This document shows, in pieces, positions 33,832 through 42,017 of a DNA stretch of 64,000 nucleotides. The notes beneath the pieces were generated by a model. That model saw only the letters and a program-made list of their open reading frames with translations. It made no database searches and was not told the DNA's origin. A program made the position numbers and the translations under genes. The stretch covers positions 1 to 64,000 of the forward strand of contig CASFBK010000002.1 of assembly GCA_949292785.1 (NCBI GenBank), written 5' to 3'. Each line of letters opens with the position of its first letter. The first letter of the stretch is position 1. The stretch is from an uncultured Eubacteriales bacterium (GTDB taxonomy: Bacteria > Bacillota > Clostridia > Lachnospirales > Lachnospiraceae).

Positions 33832-34473
33832 ATGCAGAATTATGTGATTACCATTGCCAGAGGATTTGGAAGTGGTGGAAAAGATATAGGTATGAGGCTG
33901 TCTAAGGAATTGGGAATTCCGTGTTATGACAGACAGATTCTTACGATGGCGTCAGATAAAAGCGGAATTGATGAAAGTGTTTTTGTAGAAACAAATGAAA
34001 AGCTGCGAGGAAAATATATTGCGAATTTTCTGCGTAGAATGCCGGTAACAGGCGTGTTAGACCCTCAGGAAAAAGATTTTGTATCAGATGTAAATGTGTT
34101 TAATATACAGGCAGAGCTGATTCGCAGTCTTGCAGTAACGGAAAGCTGTATTATCATTGGAAAATGTGCGGATGATATTTTAAGAGACTACAAAAATGTA
34201 ATTAGTATCTATATTGAAGCACCCAGGTCTGCCTGTGTGAAATCCATTCAGGAAAAAATGCATGTTTCCGAAGAGCGGGCGCACCAACTAATCCGCAGTA
34301 CAGATAAGTATCGGACAAAATATTATAGCTATTATTCCGGCGGAAAAGACTGGACCAATCCGACGAATTATGATTTGGTGTTGAATAGTGACAGAATAGG
34401 CAGAGAAAATTGTGTGAAGCTTATCAAAGACTATATTAAGATTAAGTTTGGGGAAGAAATATATTTTGCTTGA
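33832..34473 (+). CDS. Cytidylate-kinase-like family protein (copy 2)
   Basis: A 213-aa P-loop protein. The N-terminal loop is ARGFGSGGKDIGMRLSKELG. Conserved later segments are IIIGKCADDIL, YIEAPRSACVKSI, RAHQLIRSTDKYR and GKDWTNPTNYDLVLNSDRIG. It is highly similar along its length to copy 3 at 52657 and less so to copy 1 at 20634. The start at ATG 33832 has AAAGAGG 8 nt before. It follows the N-carbamoyl hydrolase directly, just as copy 3 follows the nitrilase-family hydrolase in the second island. The substrate and role are unknown. Confidence 0.8.
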   Translation: MQNYVITIARGFGSGGKDIGMRLSKELGIPCYDRQILTMASDKSGIDESVFVETNEKLRGKYIANFLRRMPVTGVLDPQEKDFVSDVNVFNIQAELIRSLAVTESCIIIGKCADDILRDYKNVISIYIEAPRSACVKSIQEKMHVSEERAHQLIRSTDKYRTKYYSYYSGGKDWTNPTNYDLVLNSDRIGRENCVKLIKDYIKIKFGEEIYFA

Positions 34474-34535
34474 GGAATGAACTCCCTATTTCTGAGAATA
34501 CTTTATAGTAAAAACAGAAATGAGGAAGTGCAAAC

Positions 34536-35765
34536 ATGAAAACCTTTCATGAATTATATCTTGATATTTTAAAACAAGAAGCTGGTCAGGGGCGTACGCT
34601 GGAGGAAGAATACAATCCATATCATATGGACTGCCTTCTCCATCCGGAACAGTACGCTCCTGTTGTATTTACAGAAGAATGTGAGCAGTGTGCTTACGAA
34701 AAAGCCTGTCAGAACAGTTGTATTTTCCATGCTTTTGAACAGGATGAAGAAGGCAGAGTATCCATTAATCGGGAAAAATGTGTAGGCTGCGGAGCCTGTG
34801 TCGATGCCTGTAAGTTAGAAAAGCTGGCAGAGAATAAGGACGTAGTTCCGGTTCTGCAGGCAATCCGAAAGGAAAATAGCAAGGTATATGCCCTGGTCGC
34901 ACCCGCGTTCCTGGGGCAATTCGGAAGTGAAGTCACAACCGGAAAGCTGCGTTGTGCATTTAAGGCGATGGGCTTTCAAGGAATGATAGAGGTTGCGGTG
35001 TTCGCAGATATTCTTACCTTAAAGGAAGCATTGGAGTTTGATGCGAATATTAAAGAGACCAATGACTATCAGCTTACCAGCTGTTGCTGCCCGGTGTGGA
35101 TTGCCATGATTCGCAATGTATATCATGAGCTGATGCCTCATGTGCCGGGAGCGGTATCACCTATGATTGCAGCAGGGCGTGTGGTAAAGAAACTGTATCC
35201 CGAAGCGGTCACCGTATTCATAGGTCCTTGTATGGCAAAGAAAAAGGAGGCGCGGGAGCCGGATATTGCAGATGCGGTAGATTATGTATTAACGTTTCAG
35301 GAAGTACAGGACATGTTTGAAGCAGCAGACATTCATCCCGAACAGCTCGGAGAGGATGAAAAGGAACATTCCTCCAAGGCAGGACGCATTTATGCGAGAA
35401 CCGGTGGAGTAAGTCAGGCGGTAAAAGAGACCGTAAAACAGTTAAATCCCAATCGCAAAATTGAAGTGCGTTCCGAGCAGGCAGATGGAGTACCGGCATG
35501 TCGTGCAATGATAGAGCGGTTGAAAAAGGGAGAGACAGACGCGAACTTTTTTGAAGGAATGGCGTGTAACGGGGGCTGTGTAGGGGGACCAAAAGCAATT
35601 ATTCCCAAAGAGCAGGGAAAACAGAATGTAGACCGTTACGGAGAAGAAGCGGAGTATAAGACCCCGCTGGAAAATCCATATGTCATGGAGCTGCTTTCCA
35701 GACTGGGGTTTCATACCATAGAAGACTTTCTTGAAAAAAGCGACATTTTTACAAGGAATTTTTAG
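34536..35765 (+). CDS. [FeFe]-hydrogenase-like iron-sulfur protein
   Basis: A 409-aa protein. Two N-terminal [4Fe-4S] sites are C49/C52/C58/C62 and C82/C85/C88/C92 (CVGCGACVDAC). The hydrogenase large-subunit domain has all H-cluster motif regions: TSCCCPVW (residues 181-188), GPCMAKKKEA (C232) and EGMACNGGCVGGP (C344, C348). The first motif has Ser-Cys where Thr-Ser is usual before CCP, and the third lacks the usual GGG ending. It could oxidise or make H2, sense H2, or act as an electron-transfer partner. It lies in the string with the PreA fusion, which lacks its own NAD(P)H module, so electron supply is the attractive inference. Its stop overlaps the end of the convergent guanine deaminase gene. 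Confidence 0.82.
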   Translation: MKTFHELYLDILKQEAGQGRTLEEEYNPYHMDCLLHPEQYAPVVFTEECEQCAYEKACQNSCIFHAFEQDEEGRVSINREKCVGCGACVDACKLEKLAENKDVVPVLQAIRKENSKVYALVAPAFLGQFGSEVTTGKLRCAFKAMGFQGMIEVAVFADILTLKEALEFDANIKETNDYQLTSCCCPVWIAMIRNVYHELMPHVPGAVSPMIAAGRVVKKLYPEAVTVFIGPCMAKKKEAREPDIADAVDYVLTFQEVQDMFEAADIHPEQLGEDEKEHSSKAGRIYARTGGVSQAVKETVKQLNPNRKIEVRSEQADGVPACRAMIERLKKGETDANFFEGMACNGGCVGGPKAIIPKEQGKQNVDRYGEEAEYKTPLENPYVMELLSRLGFHTIEDFLEKSDIFTRNF

Positions 35766-37033
35766 GAGAGCTCAAAGGGTTTTGTAACGTAAGCTCCCTT
35801 GCAATACCGTGCAAGAATGTTTCTGTCATCGCCGTCATAGATATATTGTTCCAGCTTTTCAAAAGGGGTACGGGGAAGCATTCCGTTCATTTCGTCGGTC
35901 TCAATGACCAATGCATCAAAATCGTACCCCTTTTCAAAGCTTCCCACTTTTCCAAAGAAGGAACCGCTTTGCTTGGTGGCAAGGAACAGCGCTTCCGGGA
36001 GTTGCAGCGCCTTTTCCTCCGGATGAGAAAGCCAGTTGATTTTAGACAATTCAATAGAAGCGGCAATATGACGGTTCATATCCGGGGTATGGCTTCCTGC
36101 AATATCGCTTGCAATGCAGCATCGTAATCCCATTTCCAAATTTTTGCGCAAAGGCATAACACCGCTGGATAAGTCCGCATTGGACTGGGCGCAGTGGGCA
36201 AGCATAACGCCCTTTTCCGCTAAAAGGGCTTTTTCTTCCTCAGACAGATAAATGGAATGAGCCATAATGGTCTTGTCCTGCCGCATTAATCCAAATTCAT
36301 TGTATACATCCGTATATGTTTTGATGGTTGGATGTAACTCTTTCACCCATGCAACCTCACTTCTGTTTTCGGATAAGTGGGACTGTACGGGAAGGTCATA
36401 TTTTTCCCCCAGTTTTCCTAAACCAGTCATCATTTCTTCCGTAGTAGACGGAACAAATCTGGGTGTAAGAATATAGTTGACGTGTTTTAGTTCTTCGTTG
36501 CATTTTACGATTAATTCTTCCGTTTCCGCTAAGGATACATCCGTCTTTTCACACAAAATATCCGGTGAATTGCGGTCCATATTGACCTTGCCGATATAGG
36601 CAGACAAGCCGGATTGTTCTGTAAGCTCCATAAAATGCCAGGTTGCTTCCTTGTGCAGCGTGGCAAAGGCAGAAAAGCGCATGGTACCCACTGCCCATAA
36701 GCGGTTTAAAAACAGCTTATAGGCGCGGTCGGCAAAAGCCATGTCCTGGTATTTTGCTTCTACCGGAAAGGTATAGGTTTCCAGCCAGGGGAGCAATTCC
36801 TTGTCGAATCCCACCCCGCGGTTAATGAGCTGAGGCGCATGGATATGCAGGTCGTTAAAAGCCGGGATGATAATGGCAGTTCCATAATCCGTTATTTTTT
36901 CCTCCGCATATTCTGTGGGAAGCGTTTCATAGAAGTCTTCTATTTTTCCATCCTTTACCACCAGATATACCTGCTCCTTTACAACGAATTCATCTATGGA
37001 GGAGGTATATAAAAAATTTCCTTTTATAATCAT
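35762..37033 (-). CDS. guaD: Guanine deaminase
   Basis: A 423-aa amidohydrolase converting guanine to xanthine and ammonia. It has the metal motif FNDLHIHAPQ and the substrate motif PRFVPSTTEE. It also has HLSEN, AHSIYLSEEE, AHCAQSNADLSSG and ASDIAGSHTPDM, matching guanine deaminase signatures in order. Its start overlaps the permease stop by 4 bp (ATGA), so the two form one minus-strand transcript convergent with the pyrimidine genes. The function pairs with nucleobase uptake. Confidence 0.9.
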   Translation of the reverse strand: MIIKGNFLYTSSIDEFVVKEQVYLVVKDGKIEDFYETLPTEYAEEKITDYGTAIIIPAFNDLHIHAPQLINRGVGFDKELLPWLETYTFPVEAKYQDMAFADRAYKLFLNRLWAVGTMRFSAFATLHKEATWHFMELTEQSGLSAYIGKVNMDRNSPDILCEKTDVSLAETEELIVKCNEELKHVNYILTPRFVPSTTEEMMTGLGKLGEKYDLPVQSHLSENRSEVAWVKELHPTIKTYTDVYNEFGLMRQDKTIMAHSIYLSEEEKALLAEKGVMLAHCAQSNADLSSGVMPLRKNLEMGLRCCIASDIAGSHTPDMNRHIAASIELSKINWLSHPEEKALQLPEALFLATKQSGSFFGKVGSFEKGYDFDALVIETDEMNGMLPRTPFEKLEQYIYDGDDRNILARYCKGAYVTKPFELS

Positions 37034-38364
37034 TCTGTAACAGCTCCTTTGCTTTCTGGTACGGCTTCTTTCGGCTCGTCCGGTAAAATTAAATTCAAGA
37101 TAACTGCGGTAATTCCGCCAACGGCGGTTCCACTGCTTAAGAAATACTGGATAGTGGCTGGGAACAGCGCCATAACATCAGAGGAAATTACCATACTTGA
37201 AACGGTGAATACAATGGATAATCCAATCACCAGTATTTTCTTCTGGCTCATCTGCTCGCGGCTTACGATTTTTAAGCCATTGGCAATCAGTATCTGACAG
37301 ATGACAAGGAAGATACCGCTGATAACGGAGCCTGGAACGGAAGCGATAATAGCCATCAGCTTCGGACAGAATCCCATGAGAGCCAAAATAGCACCGGCGG
37401 TCATTACTACGACCCTGCTTCCGATTTTCGTGATGGAAATCACCCCTGCATTAGAGGAATATCCGGTTAATGGGGTGCCGCCAAAAACAGAACCTACAAG
37501 ACAACCTAACCCTTCTCCGATAACGGCGCGGTTCAGTCTTTCATCGGTCAGCGGTTCACCGGTTACATCACTTACCGTAATCCATACGCCTGTTGTTTCA
37601 ATCAATACAATAAAGTAAATGAAGGTCATCAGAATACATGGAGATAATTCAAACTGCGGGGCTCCAAAGTGGAAAATATTCGGAACCTGGAACCAGGCAG
37701 CCTCTTTTACCGCAGAAAAGTCCAGGGTTCCCATACATGCGGCAACAATACATCCTACAATTAAAGCACCAATCACAGAGAACAGGCTTAAAAATTTATG
37801 ACGGTAATTGGTCCTATAGGAAATCACGTTTACGATAACTAAGGTAATCATAGCGGAAAATCCGGGAATTAAGTTGTTCATCAGTCCGCCGTTGCTGCTG
37901 ATAACGCCGCTGGCTGCGGTGGAAGTTAAGGAAATACCTACAATCATGATAACAAGTCCGCCAATATATGCCGGTACACATTTATTGACAATTTTAGAAA
38001 AGACTTTGGTAACACCAAGGAGGCACAGAATAATGGCTCCCGGAATCAGGCTCCCAATTAAAACAGGCATACCGCTGGTGGTTCCAATGGCAGCCAAAGC
38101 GCTTAATGCCACAAAGCTGGAACCCTGTACCACAGGCAGCTTTATTCCGATTCCTGTCTGGATTAAGGTAGCAATACCACAGGTAAAGAAACACATTTGA
38201 ATAAGATAGCTTGTGTCAGCACCGGATAACCCCAGCATTGCAGCAAGCAGAATCGGAAATACATATAAGTCCATGGACAAAATATGCTGAAATGCAAGTA
38301 ATATTGCTTTTCCTGGTTTTACTTTTTCGTTGACGCCTACAATTAAATTTGGATTTTGATTCAT
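37030..38364 (-). CDS. Xanthine/uracil permease (NCS2 family)
   Basis: A 444-aa nucleobase transporter with about 12-14 membrane segments. Signature regions are LPVVQGSSFVALSALAAIG, IVLIETTGVWITVSDVTG and FGGTPLTGYSSNAGVISITK. The start at minus-strand ATG 38364 has CGGAGGA 6-7 nt before; an upstream in-frame ATG at 38421 lacks a site and lies in the leader. Coupled to guaD, it could bring in guanine, xanthine or uracil; sequence does not discriminate. Transcription passes two leader hairpins that may attenuate it. Confidence 0.9.
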   Translation of the reverse strand: MNQNPNLIVGVNEKVKPGKAILLAFQHILSMDLYVFPILLAAMLGLSGADTSYLIQMCFFTCGIATLIQTGIGIKLPVVQGSSFVALSALAAIGTTSGMPVLIGSLIPGAIILCLLGVTKVFSKIVNKCVPAYIGGLVIMIVGISLTSTAASGVISSNGGLMNNLIPGFSAMITLVIVNVISYRTNYRHKFLSLFSVIGALIVGCIVAACMGTLDFSAVKEAAWFQVPNIFHFGAPQFELSPCILMTFIYFIVLIETTGVWITVSDVTGEPLTDERLNRAVIGEGLGCLVGSVFGGTPLTGYSSNAGVISITKIGSRVVVMTAGAILALMGFCPKLMAIIASVPGSVISGIFLVICQILIANGLKIVSREQMSQKKILVIGLSIVFTVSSMVISSDVMALFPATIQYFLSSGTAVGGITAVILNLILPDEPKEAVPESKGAVTE

Positions 38365-38400
38365 AACAATTCCTCCGTTTTCAAATTTCTCATTTGCATG

Positions 38401-38440
38401 AAAAAAGACACTATCCCCCAAGGAAATAGCGCCTTTGCTA
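38401..38440 (-). terminator. Second leader terminator before the permease, with shared 15-mer
   Basis: On the minus strand GGCGCTAT pairs with ATAGTGTC (two G-U pairs) and is followed by TTTTTT, 37 nt before the permease start. The left side carries TAGCAAAGGCGCTAT (38426-38440), the same 15-mer as in the ABC-importer leader. Confidence 0.65.
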
Positions 38441-38467
38441 AAAAGTAAATCTTATCTTATTCATGAA

Positions 38468-38529
38468 TAAAAAAAGAAAGAAGTCTGTACCACTTTGTTG
38501 AGAAGGAAAGTGATAAAGCTTCTTTCTTT
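38468..38529 (-). terminator. First leader terminator before the permease
   Basis: On the minus strand arms AAAGAAAGAAG / CTTCTTTCTTT with an inner CACTTT / AAAGTG stem end in a T-rich tract. It begins about 5 nt after the predicted start site, the same arrangement as in the pucR leader. Confidence 0.65.
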
Positions 38530-38540
38530 AAGATGAAGTC

Positions 38541-38570
38541 ATAATAGCACCATGTAAGGGCGGTTGTCAA
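38541..38570 (-). promoter_or_regulatory. Promoter of the permease-guaD operon
   Basis: Minus-strand TTGACA (38565-38570), an 18-bp spacer, TATTAT (38541-38546). Confidence 0.65.
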
Positions 38571-38588
38571 GACAAAATTTAAAATATT

Positions 38589-39620
38589 TCAGATTTGGCT
38601 ATCGGAGAGGGTGCAGGTAGTTTTCCCTTGAATCAGCAGTGGTAACGTGGTAAAGCTCTGAATCTGCAAGTCCGGATTGGCGAGCTTATGCAGAATCATC
38701 ATGCCAGCCTGTCTTCCCATGTCGTACATATTGATGTCGATGACTGTTGGGAGCGGGTCGATAATGGCGGAATAAGGATATACATCAAAGGTCAGAAAGG
38801 CAATCTCTTCCGGAACCCGCAGACCGGACTTTTCAATGGCCTTAGAAACGCCCAGAGCTATCATGTTATTTTCGCATACAATGGCTCTGGGACGAGCCTG
38901 GGATGACAAAAGACGAAGAGTAGCCCGGCAGCTTTCTGCAATGCTGGAATCGGTATACAAAATATGTTCGTCGGTTACCTGATAGCCGTATTTGTTCATT
39001 AATCCTAAGAAGCCTTTTTGCCTTTGAATGGAGATAACGTCGGTACGTTTTCCGCCGATAAAGGCAGTGTCGGTGTAACCGCAGGAAATCATGTGCTCTG
39101 CGGCAAATTCCCCTGCCAGAGTGTGGTTGGTATCCATCCAGCACAGCTGGCTGGAAAAGCTGGGATGACCGATTACGATATGAGGATATTTCTCTTTTAC
39201 CAACAACTGGGCAGTTTCTTTGCTGATGGCAGAGCCATGAACCACAATAGCATCTGCACATTTCTGGGAGATGACCCGGGAAACGGTCTCACCGGGATAG
39301 GATTCCCGGGAAGTGTCTACCAGAGTCAGGGAGTAACTGGTTTCTGCCAGAGCGTTTTGGACACCGCACATAATATCAAACATATGAGGATTTTTATATG
39401 CCTCATTCTGGGTCAGAGCAGTGAGGAATACAATGTTCATAGTAGCCTGTCTTGCAAAATTCACAGCCCGGGCATTGGGGGTGTAATTTAATTTTTGAAT
39501 CGCAGCCTGCACTTTTTCTTTGGTGGCAGGAGAAATGGTAGTCCATCCGTTCAAAACCTTGGAAACCGTAGAAATAGAAACCCCCGCTTCTTTTGCCACG
39601 TCACTAATGGTAATCGCCAT
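38589..39620 (-). CDS. LacI-family transcriptional regulator of the maltodextrin locus
   Basis: A 343-aa repressor. The N-terminal HTH is TISDVAKEAGVSISTVSKVL with hinge NARAVNFARQ. A periplasmic-binding-like sugar-sensing domain covers about residues 60-335. It is divergent from the malE-like gene, with back-to-back promoters in the 237-bp gap. It most likely represses the malEFG-GH13 operon in the absence of maltodextrin. The 14-bp dyad with a central CG at 39824-39837 is a plausible target. Confidence 0.88.
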   Translation of the reverse strand: MAITISDVAKEAGVSISTVSKVLNGWTTISPATKEKVQAAIQKLNYTPNARAVNFARQATMNIVFLTALTQNEAYKNPHMFDIMCGVQNALAETSYSLTLVDTSRESYPGETVSRVISQKCADAIVVHGSAISKETAQLLVKEKYPHIVIGHPSFSSQLCWMDTNHTLAGEFAAEHMISCGYTDTAFIGGKRTDVISIQRQKGFLGLMNKYGYQVTDEHILYTDSSIAESCRATLRLLSSQARPRAIVCENNMIALGVSKAIEKSGLRVPEEIAFLTFDVYPYSAIIDPLPTVIDINMYDMGRQAGMMILHKLANPDLQIQSFTTLPLLIQGKTTCTLSDSQI

Positions 39621-39711
39621 AGCAGATACCTCCTTTTATTTTATATCAGCGGTCTTACAGACCTGTTTCAGTAAATTTTTGCAGTACGAAATAGTTACCA
39701 AATTTACAATT

Positions 39712-39740
39712 ATAGTATAGCGCTTTCCCAACAAAGTCAA
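39712..39740 (-). promoter_or_regulatory. Promoter of the LacI-family gene
   Basis: Minus-strand TTGACT (39735-39740), a 17-bp spacer, TACTAT (39712-39717). Confidence 0.55.
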
Positions 39741-39759
39741 TATTTTTATTTCGAAAAAA

Positions 39760-39788
39760 TTGACTTTAAAGGGATTTCGGACAATAAT
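39760..39788 (+). promoter_or_regulatory. Promoter of the malEFG-GH13 operon
   Basis: TTGACT (39760-39765), a 17-bp spacer, AATAAT (39783-39788), divergent from the LacI promoter. Confidence 0.55.
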
Positions 39789-39823
39789 AATACCAGAAGC
39801 AGGCTTCAAGTAACGAAAAATAA

Positions 39824-39837
39824 GGAAAACGATTTCC
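39824..39837. promoter_or_regulatory. Candidate LacI-family operator
   Basis: GGAAAACGATTTCC, an imperfect 14-bp dyad with the central CG typical of LacI/MalR-type sites. It lies about 30 bp after the predicted start site and 20 bp before malE. Confidence 0.45.
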
Positions 39838-39857
39838 TTAACAAGGAGGAAGAAGAT

Positions 39858-41117
39858 ATGAAACGATTTTTAGCGTGTTTATTATGCGGGTGCATGACCA
39901 TGGGATTATTAGCTGGTTGTGGAGAAAAAGGAACAGAAGAAACGCAAAAAAGCGGCGGTGATGATGCAAAGGATACACAGCAGGAGACAGAGACGGTTGT
40001 CATCTGGCACGATGGGGACGAAGGAATTATGGATACCATCGCAAACTGTGTAAATCAGGAATTAAAAGAGGAAAATATTCAGGTAACCTTTGAAAAAAAG
40101 AGTGGTCTGACCGACCAGTTACAGTTATATGGAAATGATGAAGCAAACGGACCGGATATGTATCTTTACGCCCATGATTCTCTGGGAATGTTAGCAGAAA
40201 TGGGAATTCTGGCCCCGATTACAGATGTGATTTCGGAAAGTGATGAGGCGGATATGCTTCCTATGACATTAGAAGCAGGAACTTATAAGAATACGCAGTA
40301 TATGCTTCCGGTATATTTTGAAACCTTACTGTTTATGTATAATAAGGACTTGTGGGAAGGTGAAGTACCTGGTACCACAGATGAGCTTTTGGCTTATATG
40401 GAACAGCATACAGATACCGCAGCAGGAACCTATGCAGTGGTAAATCAGCATTCCACCGCATACAACGTAGCACCATTTATCAATGGTTTCGGCGGATATA
40501 TTATCAACGAGGAAGCAGAGCCGGGTCTGAATCTGCAGGAAACAAAAGATGCTATTACATATAATCAGAAGTTTGCTGCATTGCAGGCAGATGGAGATTA
40601 CAATACAGTAACTACTTTATTTAATGACGGAAAGGCAGCAGCCATTGTGGGAGGTCCATGGCTGGTAACAGGAATTAAGGCAGCAGGCATTGACCTGGGT
40701 ATTAAGTCATTATCTGAATTTACCTTGCCAAATGGAGAAAAGTTAGCGCCTTATTCCGGTGTACAGGGTGTAGGAGTTATGAAATATGCAGCAGAAAATA
40801 GAAAAGAAACCATAGCAAGCGTATTAAAAGCGTTGGCAGGTGCCCAGGTAGGAGTTGACCTTGCGGTAAATGCAAACTGTGCTCCGGCAAATGAAAAGTC
40901 TTATGAGGATGAGCAGGTTGCATCAAATGAAATGATAAGTGCCATAAAGACAACGGCAGAAACAGCACAGCCAATGCCAAATGTTCCGCAGATGAGCGTT
41001 ATGTGGGGACCGGCAGAATCTCTCCTTGCAGCAGTAAATAAATCAGGAGAAGATGTAAACGAGGCGGCAGACCAGTATCAGAAGGAAGCAGAATCTGCCA
41101 TTGCAGATATGCAGTAA
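39858..41117 (+). CDS. Maltose/maltodextrin-type ABC substrate-binding lipoprotein
   Basis: A 419-aa family 1 binding lipoprotein. The signal peptide ends at lipobox LLAGC (about Cys21) and is followed by a charged linker. Binding-domain motifs include PVYFETLLFMYNKDLW and ATIVGGPW-like AAIVGGPWLVTG, typical of MalE. AAGGAGG precedes the ATG. It heads an operon with two MalF/MalG-type permeases and a GH13 enzyme, which supports a maltodextrin or cyclodextrin cargo. No dedicated ATPase is present; such systems often share an unlinked MsmX-type ATPase. Confidence 0.88.
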   Translation: MKRFLACLLCGCMTMGLLAGCGEKGTEETQKSGGDDAKDTQQETETVVIWHDGDEGIMDTIANCVNQELKEENIQVTFEKKSGLTDQLQLYGNDEANGPDMYLYAHDSLGMLAEMGILAPITDVISESDEADMLPMTLEAGTYKNTQYMLPVYFETLLFMYNKDLWEGEVPGTTDELLAYMEQHTDTAAGTYAVVNQHSTAYNVAPFINGFGGYIINEEAEPGLNLQETKDAITYNQKFAALQADGDYNTVTTLFNDGKAAAIVGGPWLVTGIKAAGIDLGIKSLSEFTLPNGEKLAPYSGVQGVGVMKYAAENRKETIASVLKALAGAQVGVDLAVNANCAPANEKSYEDEQVASNEMISAIKTTAETAQPMPNVPQMSVMWGPAESLLAAVNKSGEDVNEAADQYQKEAESAIADMQ

Positions 41118-41129
41118 AGGATGTAACAA

Positions 41130-42017
41130 ATGAAAAGAAAGAAGAAAGCAGCGTGGCTGTATTTGACACCCGCACTGGTTTTGATAGGACTCATTATTGT
41201 GTTTCCTATTCTTTATACCGGCTATATTTCACTGACAAATATGAATCTGTTCCATTGGAACGACTACAGCTTCATTGGATTGGAAAACTATAAAAGAGCG
41301 TTGGCAAAGGCAGATTCCGGCTTTCTGGCGGCCATAGGAGTAACCCTCCTGTGGACGCTGGTAAACATGGTGGTGCAGGTAGTTATTGCGTATTTCATCG
41401 CCCTTGGGCTGAATGTGAAAGGGCTTAGGGCAAATCGTATTTACAAGACACTTTTGATGTTTCCATGGGCAATGCCTGCATATGTTTCCATTTTATTATG
41501 GAGAGTCTGCATGTTCAATACGGAGTTTGGTCTGTTGAACCAGATATTGGGAAAGCTGGGATTGGATAAATTGAATTATCTCTCTCAAAATGTTCCGGCG
41601 TTTATTTCTTGTACCATATTGAATCTGTGGATGGCACTGCCGTTTATGATTATGATGATAGACGGAGCGCTGCAGAGCGTGGATAAAAGCTTTTATGAGA
41701 GTGCAAGGCTGGATGGCGCCGGATTCTGGAAACAGAATTTTTATATTACCATCCCCTGCATCAAGCCCATTCTGGCTCCGGCAGTAGTAATGACTACGTT
41801 TACTACCTTTAAGCAGTTTGATATTATTTATCTGCTTACCATGCAAAAGGGAGCGTTGTCCGGTGCATCGCTGCAGACGATTATCACTTATGCACATCAG
41901 AATGCCTTTGTGTCGAATAATTACGGCTTGTCCTCTGCGGTGTCCATATTGATATTCGCCCTTATTATTATTTTCTCATTATATACCAACCGGGGACTGA
42001 AGGAGGAGAACAGATGA
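41130..42017 (+). CDS. Maltodextrin ABC permease, MalF type
   Basis: A 295-aa permease with about six membrane segments (the first at residues 8-31). The EAA coupling motif is ESARLDGAGFWKQNFYITIP (about residues 190-209). It follows malE by 12 bp and overlaps malG by 4 bp. Confidence 0.9.
   Translation: MKRKKKAAWLYLTPALVLIGLIIVFPILYTGYISLTNMNLFHWNDYSFIGLENYKRALAKADSGFLAAIGVTLLWTLVNMVVQVVIAYFIALGLNVKGLRANRIYKTLLMFPWAMPAYVSILLWRVCMFNTEFGLLNQILGKLGLDKLNYLSQNVPAFISCTILNLWMALPFMIMMIDGALQSVDKSFYESARLDGAGFWKQNFYITIPCIKPILAPAVVMTTFTTFKQFDIIYLLTMQKGALSGASLQTIITYAHQNAFVSNNYGLSSAVSILIFALIIIFSLYTNRGLKEENR

Noticed and set aside
37049-38200. Several plus-strand frames opposite the NCS2 permease
   Set aside because: Antisense shadows of a membrane protein gene; the composition is the complement of hydrophobic codons and no start signals are present.
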